Source: Bizionia saleffrena (GTDB lineage Bacteria; Bacteroidota; Bacteroidia; Flavobacteriales; Flavobacteriaceae). Taken from it: a stretch of DNA of 61,594 nucleotides. Shown piece after piece: positions 54,418-61,594 of this stretch. The stretch spans positions 1 to 61,594 of the forward strand of contig NZ_VSKM01000017.1 in NCBI RefSeq assembly GCF_008086175.1, written 5' to 3'. A program made the translations under genes and the position numbers. The notes below the pieces were generated by a model that did not search any database, was not told the DNA's origin, and saw nothing but the letters and a program-made list of their open reading frames with translations. Position 1 is the stretch's first letter. Each line of letters begins with the position of its first letter.

Positions 54418-56538
54418 TTAGTCTATTAAAATATCTAATATGGTAATGGCAGCATCGCTAATTCTTGTTCCGGGTCCAAAAACGGCAACGGCACCAGCAT
54501 CGAATAAATACTGGTAATCTTGTTTTGGGATAACGCCACCAACAATAACCATAATATCTTCGCGACCATACTTTTTAAGAGCTTCAATAACTTGTGGGAC
54601 CAGCGTTTTATGTCCCGCTGCTAAAGAAGAAACACCCAAAATGTGAACGTCGTTTTCCACGGCTTGTTTAGCAGCTTCTTTAGGCGTTTGAAACAAAGGT
54701 CCGATATCGACATCAAAGCCAACATCGGCATAACCTGTAGCGACTACTTTGGCGCCACGATCGTGACCGTCTTGTCCCATTTTAGCAATCATTATACGCG
54801 GACGCCTCCCGTCTTGCTCGGCAAAGGTGTCGGCTAATTCTTTTGCTTTTTTAAAGCTTTCGTCGTTTTTAATTTCTTTACTATACACGCCAGAAAATGA
54901 TTTTATTTGTGCTTTATAACGGCCGTAAACAACTTCTAAAGCATCACTTATTTCGCCTAAAGTTGCGCGTTCGCGAGCCGCTGTAACGGCTAAAGCTAAT
55001 AAATTTCCTTCACCTGTTTTAGCAGCTTCTGTTAAATCTACTAACGCTTTGGTTACTTTATCAGTATTTCTTTCGGCTTTAAGTGTCGTCAATTGTTCCA
55101 ATTGTTGCTTGCGCACCGTTTGGTTATCTACTTCTAAAATATGAAGCGGATCTTCAGCGTCTAGCTTGTATTTATTAATTCCAATGATGAGGTCTTGGTT
55201 AGAATCTATACGCGCTTGTTTTCTTGCTGCTGCTTCTTCAATTCTTAATTTTGGTACACCAGATTCTATGGCTTTTGTCATTCCGCCAAGCTCTTCTACT
55301 TCTTCTATAAGCTCCCAAGCTTTTTGCGCAATATCGTGTGTTAATTTTTCTACATAATAACTACCTGCCCAAGGATCTACGGTTTTAGTGATTTGGGTTT
55401 CGTCTTGTAAAAAGAGTTGTGTGTTTCTTGCTATTCTAGCTGAAAAATCGGTTGGTAAAGCAATGGCTTCATCTAGCGCATTGGTGTGTAAACTTTGCGT
55501 GCCTCCAAATGCGGCAGCAGCAGCTTCAATAGTGGTTCGTGCTACATTATTAAAAGGGTCTTGTTCTGTTAAACTCCACCCAGAGGTTTGGCAATGCGTA
55601 CGCAGTGATAGCGATTTTTCGTTCTTCGGATTAAATTGCTTTACCAATTTTGCCCACAACATTCTTGCGGCTCTCATTTTGGCAATTTCCATAAAATGAT
55701 TCATTCCAATCGCCCAAAAGAATGATAGGCGAGGAGCAAACGTATCGATATCCATTCCGGCATCTAAGCCTTTTCTTATATATTCTAAACCATCCGCAAG
55801 CGTGTAAGCCAATTCAATATCGCCAGTGGCACCAGCTTCTTGCATATGATAACCAGAAATACTAATGCTGTTAAATTTGGGCATATTCTTGCTGGTATAT
55901 TCAAAAATATCAGAGATAATTTTCATTGAAGGCGCAGGTGGGTAAATGTAAGTGTTACGCACCATAAACTCTTTTAGAATATCATTTTGAATGGTTCCTG
56001 CCAAGAGCTCCGGTTTAACACCTTGTTCTTCCGCGGCAACAATATAAAAAGCCATAATAGGTAAAACAGCTCCGTTCATTGTCATTGAAACCGACATTTT
56101 ATCTAGCGGAATTTGGTTGAATAATATTTTCATATCTTCAACGCTATCAATGGCTACACCGGCTTTACCAACATCTCCAACAACGCGTTCGTGATCGCTA
56201 TCGTAACCACGGTGTGTTGCTAAATCGAAAGCAACCGATAATCCTTTTTGTCCGGCCTTTAAGTTTCGTCTGTAAAACGCATTACTCTCTTCGGCAGTAG
56301 AAAACCCGGCATATTGGCGAATCGTCCACGGTCGTCTTACATACATTGTGCTGTAGGGACCACGCAAATTAGGCGCAATTCCAGCCACAAAGTTTAAGTG
56401 TTCTACATTTTTTAAATCGGTTTTACTGTAGTTTGATTTTACAGTAATGTCTTCGGCCGTTAGTGTCGTTGTAACGACTTTTTCTAACGGTTTAGTTTCC
56501 GATTGTAATTCGATATGTTGAAGATTTTTTCTTTGCAT
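54418..56538 (-). CDS. mutB: Methylmalonyl-CoA mutase, large (catalytic) subunit
   Basis: 706 residues, standard length. N-terminal TIM barrel with [20 protein letters not shown] split as [41 protein letters not shown], and [12 protein letters not shown]-terminal B12 domain with [11 protein letters not shown] (DxHxxG; the cobalt-binding His near residue 590), then [10 protein letters not shown] and VIVGGVIP. Interconverts succinyl-CoA and methylmalonyl-CoA in propionate metabolism. Its start overlaps the lipoprotein stop by one base. Confidence 0.95.
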   Translation of the reverse strand: MQRKNLQHIELQSETKPLEKVVTTTLTAEDITVKSNYSKTDLKNVEHLNFVAGIAPNLRGPYSTMYVRRPWTIRQYAGFSTAEESNAFYRRNLKAGQKGLSVAFDLATHRGYDSDHERVVGDVGKAGVAIDSVEDMKILFNQIPLDKMSVSMTMNGAVLPIMAFYIVAAEEQGVKPELLAGTIQNDILKEFMVRNTYIYPPAPSMKIISDIFEYTSKNMPKFNSISISGYHMQEAGATGDIELAYTLADGLEYIRKGLDAGMDIDTFAPRLSFFWAIGMNHFMEIAKMRAARMLWAKLVKQFNPKNEKSLSLRTHCQTSGWSLTEQDPFNNVARTTIEAAAAAFGGTQSLHTNALDEAIALPTDFSARIARNTQLFLQDETQITKTVDPWAGSYYVEKLTHDIAQKAWELIEEVEELGGMTKAIESGVPKLRIEEAAARKQARIDSNQDLIIGINKYKLDAEDPLHILEVDNQTVRKQQLEQLTTLKAERNTDKVTKALVDLTEAAKTGEGNLLALAVTAARERATLGEISDALEVVYGRYKAQIKSFSGVYSKEIKNDESFKKAKELADTFAEQDGRRPRIMIAKMGQDGHDRGAKVVATGYADVGFDVDIGPLFQTPKEAAKQAVENDVHILGVSSLAAGHKTLVPQVIEALKKYGREDIMVIVGGVIPKQDYQYLFDAGAVAVFGPGTRISDAAITILDILID

Positions 56539-57236
56539 TAGTCGTGATTATGTCCTTCGTGATTATCTATTTTATTGCGTGCTGGTGTGCGCTCTAGCCT
56601 TGGCGTTTTATTAAAATCTACAGCCGTATTTACTTTTATAGGCGCAACTTTAATAGTAAGTTGCGCTGACTTTTTATCCATTAAAACCGCGTAATAATAT
56701 TCGAAAGCTACAAAGGCTTTTAAACTTTTATCGGTAAGCAGTTGCCGTGCATTATTTCTAATGGGCGTTAAAATGGTGTTACGACGCATACTATTGGTCG
56801 ATAATAAGGCATTAAACGTTGTTTTTAAATCGTCGTTTTTTATTTTATTTACAAGGCAATCCATTAACAAACTTGAATAATTTAGTGTTCTTATTCCTGC
56901 TGTTGTTTGCCATAACTGGTTGTCGTTCTTTAGTGCTTTAGCTAATTTTAAGCTGTGCTCACTCGCAATGTCTTCCACTTTAAGTCGTCCGTTTAAAGCG
57001 AGTGCTGTAAACTGCGTGTATCCTTTTAAGGGCGACTGATCTATAGCGTCGTAAAACGCAAAAATATCGTTCTCAAACGAATGGATTGCTTCATTATATA
57101 AGTCTTCATTCTTTACGTCGCAAATAATGAGGTCTGGTTGCTCTGTGTATTTATAAACAATACGTTCTTCCTTTTGGCATCCAGATAAAGAAAATAAGAT
57201 TAGTAGCACGACGCTTTTTATAAAAGTAATTTTCAT
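56538..57236 (-). CDS. Unrecognised lipoprotein between the two mutase subunits
   Basis: 232 residues. Signal peptide with a lipobox at LSGCQKE (Cys20). The mature part is mostly helical ([50 protein letters not shown]) and the C-terminus is His/Asp-rich (DNHEGHNHD), a possible metal-binding tail. I do not recognise a domain. The gene overlaps both neighbours by one base (mutA stop, mutB start), so it is translated with a cytoplasmic enzyme yet bears an export signal. Coding is well supported by these overlaps. Confidence 0.75.
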   Translation of the reverse strand: MKITFIKSVVLLILFSLSGCQKEERIVYKYTEQPDLIICDVKNEDLYNEAIHSFENDIFAFYDAIDQSPLKGYTQFTALALNGRLKVEDIASEHSLKLAKALKNDNQLWQTTAGIRTLNYSSLLMDCLVNKIKNDDLKTTFNALLSTNSMRRNTILTPIRNNARQLLTDKSLKAFVAFEYYYAVLMDKKSAQLTIKVAPIKVNTAVDFNKTPRLERTPARNKIDNHEGHNHD

Positions 57237-58585
57237 TATTCTTGATTTAATCTGTTTTGTTCTGCAGCTTCAGCAATACGTTTTTCTAAAATAGGTTCTA
57301 TAAGTGTTTTGCGTGTATTCATTTTTAAAAACGGATATAATTCTAAATCGTTTTTCATCTTATCCTCAGGGTTTGGGTGTTTATTTGTTCCTAATAAAAT
57401 AAGTGATTTGTTGTTGAATTGTTCTACTTCTTTTTGGGCATTTTCTTTTATTTTCTTCTGAATAGTGCCTGACTTCAACAAGTGTAAAAAGCCGTCTTTG
57501 TTTTCAATAGATTTGAAAAGAGTTAATGCTTTTTCGGCAAGTTGCGTGGTTAAATTTTCGATATAGTAACTTCCATCTGAAGCATTCTCTACAGCATCAA
57601 AATAACTTTCGTGCTTTAAAATAAGCAACTGGTTTCTAGCAATTCGCTCTCCAAACTCGTTGTCTTTGTGGTAAATGGCGTCGTACGCTAAGTTACAAAT
57701 GGTATTGGCTCCACCCAAAATAGCACTCATACATTCTGTGGTGGTACGCAACATATTTATATTATAATCGTAAATGGTTTTATTACGCTTTGTTGGTGTA
57801 ACAAAAATAAAACAGTCGGTATTTGCGCCATATTCTTTAGCGATAGTTTTCCAAAGCACGCGTAACGCACGGAGTTTAGCAATTTCGAAAAAATAATTGG
57901 TACCTACCGATACGTTAAATGTAATTGGAGCCGACAGTGTCGTTCCAAACGCATTGAGGTATTCGTTAGCGTGAGCCAAAGTGTAAGCTAATTGCTGCAC
58001 ATTATTAGCACCTGCATTTTGATATAAACCGGAGTCTACACTTAAGGCGGAAGGATTAGTTTTTATTATCGTTTCTAATGCTGTAAAATCGGCTTCGAAA
58101 CCTGAGAACCAATTTCCAGATCTCGCTAAATTTCCAATAATATCGGTATTAACCGTAATGTTTTTTGAAGATAATTTGTACACTTTAGCAACAAAAATAG
58201 CATCTAAAAACTGTAATTTGAAATGTAACGGAATTACAGAAATATCAATGTTTTTTGTTAAATCGGTTATTGATACCTCATTATCTGGAATAATAAAGGC
58301 GATACTTTCGGCGCCACGTTCAATAGCGTTAACCGCTTTTTTATTAGATAATTTGACGTCGGCAACAAAAATAGTCTGACAAATATTCCAAGTGTTCGAC
58401 GTTACCGGTAAAGGGTTTTCGGCCACCAAATCGTCTTGATGATAAAAAGGTTTTACATTGATATCCTCGTTCGTTGTCCATATTAAAGTATCGTTATAAT
58501 CGGCACCTTTTAAATCGACCTGTATTTTTTGTTTCCAAGCTTTAGAAGTAACGCCTTCAAAGTCTTCAAATAATTTTTTACTCAT
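57236..58585 (-). CDS. mutA: Methylmalonyl-CoA mutase, small subunit
   Basis: 449 residues. Diverged mutase barrel without the B12 domain: an N-terminal KLFEDFEGVTSKAWKQKIQVDLKG (quoted to VTSKAW and KQKIQVDLKGADY), QNAGANNVQQLAYTLAHANEYL, FEIAKLRALRVLWK, and SDGSYYIENLT. The DxHxxG motif is absent, as expected of the non-catalytic subunit of a heterodimer. It overlaps ftsB/divIC by 8 bases at the start and the lipoprotein by 1 base at the end. Confidence 0.9.
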   Translation of the reverse strand: MSKKLFEDFEGVTSKAWKQKIQVDLKGADYNDTLIWTTNEDINVKPFYHQDDLVAENPLPVTSNTWNICQTIFVADVKLSNKKAVNAIERGAESIAFIIPDNEVSITDLTKNIDISVIPLHFKLQFLDAIFVAKVYKLSSKNITVNTDIIGNLARSGNWFSGFEADFTALETIIKTNPSALSVDSGLYQNAGANNVQQLAYTLAHANEYLNAFGTTLSAPITFNVSVGTNYFFEIAKLRALRVLWKTIAKEYGANTDCFIFVTPTKRNKTIYDYNINMLRTTTECMSAILGGANTICNLAYDAIYHKDNEFGERIARNQLLILKHESYFDAVENASDGSYYIENLTTQLAEKALTLFKSIENKDGFLHLLKSGTIQKKIKENAQKEVEQFNNKSLILLGTNKHPNPEDKMKNDLELYPFLKMNTRKTLIEPILEKRIAEAAEQNRLNQE

Positions 58586-58880
58586 TGTTTTTTGTTTTTA
58601 AACTATCTGCATATTCAATAATGTAGATGTCTTCATTTTCACGCTTCATATAATAAGCTTCACGAGCAAATTTCTCTAAACCCTCTTCTCTTTTAAGCTC
58701 TTTAATGGCCTTATTATCTTTTATAATTTCTTTTCTATAATATTCCTTTTCATTTTCTAGTTCATCAATCTCTTCATTTAAATCATAATGAATTAAATAA
58801 GAATTACTATCCAGAAACAGCATCCAAATAACGAAACCTAGTGTAATTAGCACGAATATGTTTTTGAAATACTTAAGCAT
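58578..58880 (-). CDS. Septum formation initiator family protein (FtsB/DivIC-like)
   Basis: 100 residues. One N-terminal membrane segment (NIFVLITLGFVIWMLFL) followed by a coiled coil (EEIDELENEKEYYRKEI, DNKAIKELKREE) and the family end LEKFAREAYYMKRENEDIYII. Known: part of the divisome core. It overlaps udk (8 bases) and mutA (8 bases). Confidence 0.88.
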   Translation of the reverse strand: MLKYFKNIFVLITLGFVIWMLFLDSNSYLIHYDLNEEIDELENEKEYYRKEIIKDNKAIKELKREEGLEKFAREAYYMKRENEDIYIIEYADSLKTKNNE

Positions 58881-59487
58881 TAGTTAGTTTGTCGTTGATT
58901 ATTGTTCTTACAATATTTACTGCAACGGTATTATATTTATTGGTGGGTATTATAATATCTGCGTATTCTTTTGTTGGTTCTATAAACTGTTGGTGCATTG
59001 GTTTTAGAGTCGTTTGGTATCGTGTTAGCACTTCATCTAAATCGCGTCCTCGTTCTGCAATATCGCGTTTTAATCGGCGTATTAGTCGCTCGTCACTATC
59101 GGCGTGCACATATATTTTAATATCGAACATTTTACGGATTTCGGGGTTCGTTAAAATTAAAATTCCTTCTACAATCATTACCTTTCTAGGGTGTGTTCTT
59201 ATAGTGTCTCCCGTCCGGTTATGGGTTACAAACGAATATACAGGTTGGTCTATTGCTTTGCCACTTTTTAAGTCTTTTAAATGTTCGCCCAATAAATCGA
59301 AATCTATAGATCGTGGGTGATCGAAATTTATTTTTATACGCTCTTCGTAAGGTAGGTGCGTCGTGTCCATATAATAAGAATCTTGCGAAATTATACCCAC
59401 TTCACCTTCTGGTAATTCATTAAGTATTTGGTTTACAACTGTTGTTTTTCCGCAACCTGTTCCACCTGCGATTCCTATTATTAACAT
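58873..59487 (-). CDS. udk: Uridine kinase
   Basis: 204 residues. P-loop GIAGGTGCGKTT (5-16), QDSYYMDTTHLPYEER, FDHPRSIDFDLL, VEGILIL and RRLKRDIAERGRD. Phosphorylates uridine and cytidine in pyrimidine salvage. First gene of the five-gene operon that ends with mutB. Confidence 0.93.
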   Translation of the reverse strand: MLIIGIAGGTGCGKTTVVNQILNELPEGEVGIISQDSYYMDTTHLPYEERIKINFDHPRSIDFDLLGEHLKDLKSGKAIDQPVYSFVTHNRTGDTIRTHPRKVMIVEGILILTNPEIRKMFDIKIYVHADSDERLIRRLKRDIAERGRDLDEVLTRYQTTLKPMHQQFIEPTKEYADIIIPTNKYNTVAVNIVRTIINDKLTNA

Positions 59488-59510
59488 ATATGTATCCGTT
59501 TGTTAGAGTG

Positions 59511-59518
59511 CAAATTTA
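59511..59518 (-). promoter_or_regulatory. Candidate -7 box for the udk operon
   Basis: CAAATTTA (TAAATTTG on the minus strand), 23 bases before the udk ATG. Confidence 0.5.
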
Positions 59519-59968
59519 AGTATTTTTAGAAATCTTTATTGCTGAATTTTTGAAACTTCTTACGCTGTCATTTCATAATGGTTTGTATTTCTGCAACTAT
59601 TTGTAATGTAATTGATTACGCTAGCCACTTCTTTATTCGTAAATTGTAATTACGCCATTATATTATTATAGACTCCTCTATTTGCAGTCATTTCTCGCCT
59701 TAGTTCTTATTTTAAAACGTGGCGGCGTGCGTCTCTGTTTATCTTTTAAAAAAACAGGAGTTCGCTAACAGCGGAAAACACCTTAATAACACCGAAACTT
59801 TCGTGTAAATGATGACCAATAGAATTCCTTAAAAATATTTTTCAGCTTCGTGGTCTAATTTTATTATGGCTGAAGTATTTCGTAAACCCGTTGTGTTTTT
59901 AATTTACATACAACTAAAAACAGGGTACAAATTAAGCATAGTGTACGTAAATTTTTTTACTGTTAATA
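59519..59968. other. 450-bp gap upstream of udk
   Basis: AT-rich DNA with no convincing ORF, RNA gene or strong hairpin recognised on either strand. The leftward sugar dehydrogenase gene ends at 59969 without an obvious terminator. Confidence 0.45.
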
Positions 59969-61072
59969 TTATATTCTTTTTAATTTTATGAGGCCTAATT
60001 GTTCTACGCCCACATAAATCATACCATCGGGGCCTTGATTTATAGAGCGAACACGGCCTATTTTATCTAATAAACGTTCTTCTTTTATTACTTTATTATT
60101 TTTAATTACGCAACGATCTAAATATTGAAATTTTAAAGAACCTACTAATAAACTACCTTTCCAGTCGCCATAGTTATTGGATGTTATAAACGCCATACCG
60201 CTAGGAGCAATTGAAGGTGTCCAATAATGGATTGGGTTTTCCATCCCTTCTTTTTCTGTGGTTTCTGAAATGGTAGTGCCCGTATAATTTTTTCCGAACG
60301 TAACTTCTGGCCAGCCGTAATTTTTACCGGCTTTTACAATGTTGATTTCATCACCTCCTTTTGGGCCGTGCTCGTGCGACCATAGAACTCCGGTTTCCGG
60401 GTGTAGGGTCATACCTTGTGGATTTCTATGACCGTACGAATAAATGGCGTGCTTTGCATTGGTCATAGTTATAAACGGATTATCTTCTGGTATGCGACCA
60501 TCGTCGTGCAATCTATAAATTTTACCACAATCTCGTGTAAGGTCTTGTGGATTTATATCGCGTTCGCCGCGCTCGCCAATCGAGAAAAACATATAATTAT
60601 CTGCATCGAAAACAATTCGCGAACCAAAATGCTCACTTTTAGTACTGTTAGGCTCGGCTTTGTAAAGTAGTTGTGTGTTGGTGAGTGTGTTATTTTTTAG
60701 TTTGGCCCGCATAATAGCGGTATTGCCTCCATTATCTTTTCCTTTTGGAGAAGCGTACGAGAAATAAATCCATCCGTTGTCTTTATAATTAGGATGTAGT
60801 ACAATATCTAACAAGCCACCTTGACCACGAACGTAAATTTCTGGTAGTCCAGCGACCTCTTTTTTAGTGTTATTTTTAAAATGAATGAGTTTACCTTCCT
60901 TTTCAGTGATTAAAATGGAGCCATCCGGTAAAAAAACAAAGCCCCACGGATTATTTAATTCGGGTACAACAATCTCGTAATCTGCGTTAGTATTTATATG
61001 GTTTTTATCTTGTGCACAGGAAGTTACAATCAATAAAAAACAGAAATAGAAAAGGATGTTTTTAAGTTTCAT
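59969..61072 (-). CDS. PQQ-dependent sugar dehydrogenase (Asd/YliI-like) lipoprotein
   Basis: 367 residues. Lipobox at VTSCAQ (Cys19). Six-bladed propeller of the glucose/sorbosone dehydrogenase family: LNNPWGFVFLPDGSILITEKEGKL split as NPWGFVFLPDGSILITE, GGLLDIVLHPNY, HFGSRIVFD, SYGHRNPQGMTLHP with the conserved His, and HEHGPKGGDEINI. Known: oxidises aldose sugars in the periplasm with the cofactor PQQ, passing electrons on; no PQQ-synthesis gene is in the window, so the cofactor may be imported. Confidence 0.88.
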   Translation of the reverse strand: MKLKNILFYFCFLLIVTSCAQDKNHINTNADYEIVVPELNNPWGFVFLPDGSILITEKEGKLIHFKNNTKKEVAGLPEIYVRGQGGLLDIVLHPNYKDNGWIYFSYASPKGKDNGGNTAIMRAKLKNNTLTNTQLLYKAEPNSTKSEHFGSRIVFDADNYMFFSIGERGERDINPQDLTRDCGKIYRLHDDGRIPEDNPFITMTNAKHAIYSYGHRNPQGMTLHPETGVLWSHEHGPKGGDEINIVKAGKNYGWPEVTFGKNYTGTTISETTEKEGMENPIHYWTPSIAPSGMAFITSNNYGDWKGSLLVGSLKFQYLDRCVIKNNKVIKEERLLDKIGRVRSINQGPDGMIYVGVEQLGLIKLKRI

Positions 61073-61136
61073 AGGGGGATAAGAAAAAAGTTTCTACAAT
61101 TTACAATAATTATAGTCTCTTATTTAAGAATTATGT

Positions 61137-61144
61137 TATATTTG
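61137..61144 (+). promoter_or_regulatory. Candidate -7 box for tRNA-Pro
   Basis: TATATTTG followed by CAC, 48 bases before the tRNA. No TTG at the usual position. Confidence 0.5.
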
Positions 61145-61192
61145 CACCACAATTAAAACGGTATGAAGCTATTTAAATTGTAGATAACTATT

Positions 61193-61270
61193 CGGGGTGT
61201 AGCGTAGCCCGGTTATCGCGCCACGTTTGGGACGTGGAGGCCGCAGGTTCGAATCCTGCCACCCCGACCA
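61193..61270 (+). tRNA. tRNA-Pro (anticodon TGG)
   Basis: Acceptor CGGGGTG (61193-61199) pairs with CACCCCG; anticodon stem CCACG/CGTGG encloses TTTGGGA, anticodon TGG, reading CCA. T arm GCAGG-TTCGAAT-CCTGC. Discriminator A is followed by an encoded CCA, unlike the tRNA-Thr gene here. Confidence 0.95.
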
Positions 61271-61273
61271 ATT

Positions 61274-61308
61274 AAGCCTAAAATCTCTAGATTTTAGGCT
61301 TTTTTTTA
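61274..61308 (+). terminator. Terminator after tRNA-Pro
   Basis: AAGCCTAAAATC (61274-61285) pairs with GATTTTAGGCTT (61290-61301), followed by T residues. Confidence 0.88.
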
Positions 61309-61379
61309 TGGTTAAACATTCCTTAATTTCAACCAAACGGTAATCAAGGGAATTCTGGGATCATTCCTAAATGTTGTGT

Positions 61380-61594
61380 TTAAACAAAAATAGTAGTCAA
61401 TCTAAAAAGGAAAAATTCTATATTTTTGACACCTCTAAATTGTGTTCTGAAGGCTTTAATTTTTGCGTTAAAAGATTCCGCGGAAGCATTGGTGCTCCTG
61501 TTGTTAAAATAATTCAAAATTGGTTTGTAATGGATTTGTATAGACCTTGCAATGGTATTGAAGGACTTAAAATTTGAGTTTTCTACTTCGTTAT
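61380..61594 (-). CDS. Transposase C-terminal part (ISL3/ISAon1-like DDE), continues past the right edge
   Basis: Read on the minus strand from the window edge, the frame is open for 70 residues to a TAA at 61380-61382. It contains NFKSFNTIARSIQIHY, NNRSTNASAESFNAKIKAF and FRGVKNIEFFLFRL. The pattern N(R/A)..AES(F)NAKIKAFR..(F)RGV..(F)FLFRL is the C-terminal end of transposases of the ISL3-like group common in Bacteroidota (ISAon1 type). The catalytic Glu probably lies in the AESFNAK segment. The insertion lies about 75 bases after the tRNA-Pro terminator. The overlapping rightward ORF is a shadow. Confidence 0.85.
   Translation of the reverse strand, partial: NEVENSNFKSFNTIARSIQIHYKPILNYFNNRSTNASAESFNAKIKAFRTQFRGVKNIEFFLFRLTTIFV

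Noticed and set aside
61371-61577. A 68-codon rightward ORF at the right edge
   Set aside because: The opposite strand encodes a clear transposase C-terminus over the same bases, so this frame is a shadow.

Overview
The window is chromosomal DNA of a marine-type member of the family Flavobacteriaceae (phylum Bacteroidota). The evidence is low GC content, an almost complete lack of Shine-Dalgarno sites, promoters of the Bacteroidota type (TTG-N19-TAnnTTTG), type IX secretion (T9SS) sorting domains of both type A and type B, a PorP/SprF protein, the gliding protein GldI, and many flavobacterial families (DUF3810, DUF5683, DUF6122, DUF6503, choice-of-anchor L).

Layout. 1-5.2 kb: the 3' end of a repetitive type-B T9SS adhesin, followed by its likely PorP/SprF and OmpA/PD40 partners. 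5.3-7.7 kb: idi, queD, manA, a small conserved protein and tRNA-Thr. 7.7-25.8 kb: single genes and short operons for membrane proteins, lipoproteins and peptidases (DUF819, alpha/beta hydrolase, AlkB/DoxX, VanX-like, M48, choice-of-anchor L, rRNA/tRNA methyltransferase, a pair of amidohydrolases of which most domains lack the metal site, DUF3810, PepD). 25.8-31.7 kb: a cyclophilin-FKBP lipoprotein, gldI, a DHH phosphoesterase, ndk and a secreted M4 protease. 32.3-47.2 kb: housekeeping genes in two opposing groups, with cspA/DUF721/recF leftwards, then TPR-ribH-mutL-rhomboids-EEP rightwards, meeting a leftward parA-parB-DUF5683-dapB-lepB-wbqC-DUF6122 group.

47.5-54.4 kb is the most distinctive part: a nitrite/nitric-oxide island. 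A rightward group (NirK fused to cytochrome c, a NirV-like FGE-fold protein, an SCO copper chaperone with an extra metal-binding domain, and an alginate-export-type porin) converges on a leftward group (Ric/YtfE, a multi-His polytopic membrane protein, a hemerythrin). No recognisable NO reductase is present in the window. Upstream of ric lie two copies of a GTCC-containing box exactly 100 bp apart, one inside a long hairpin. 54.4-59.5 kb is a tightly overlapping operon udk-ftsB/divIC-mutA-lipoprotein-mutB (methylmalonyl-CoA mutase), with an unrecognised His-tailed lipoprotein between the two mutase subunits. The window ends with a PQQ-type sugar dehydrogenase lipoprotein, tRNA-Pro and the C-terminal end of an IS transposase running off the edge.

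Most of the window is conventional core genome. The candidates for something less described are the nitrite/NO island with its putative operators, the mutase lipoprotein, the amidohydrolase pair with degenerate active sites, and two small paralogous membrane proteins between ribH and mutL. All function calls are from reading sequence motifs, not from database searches.
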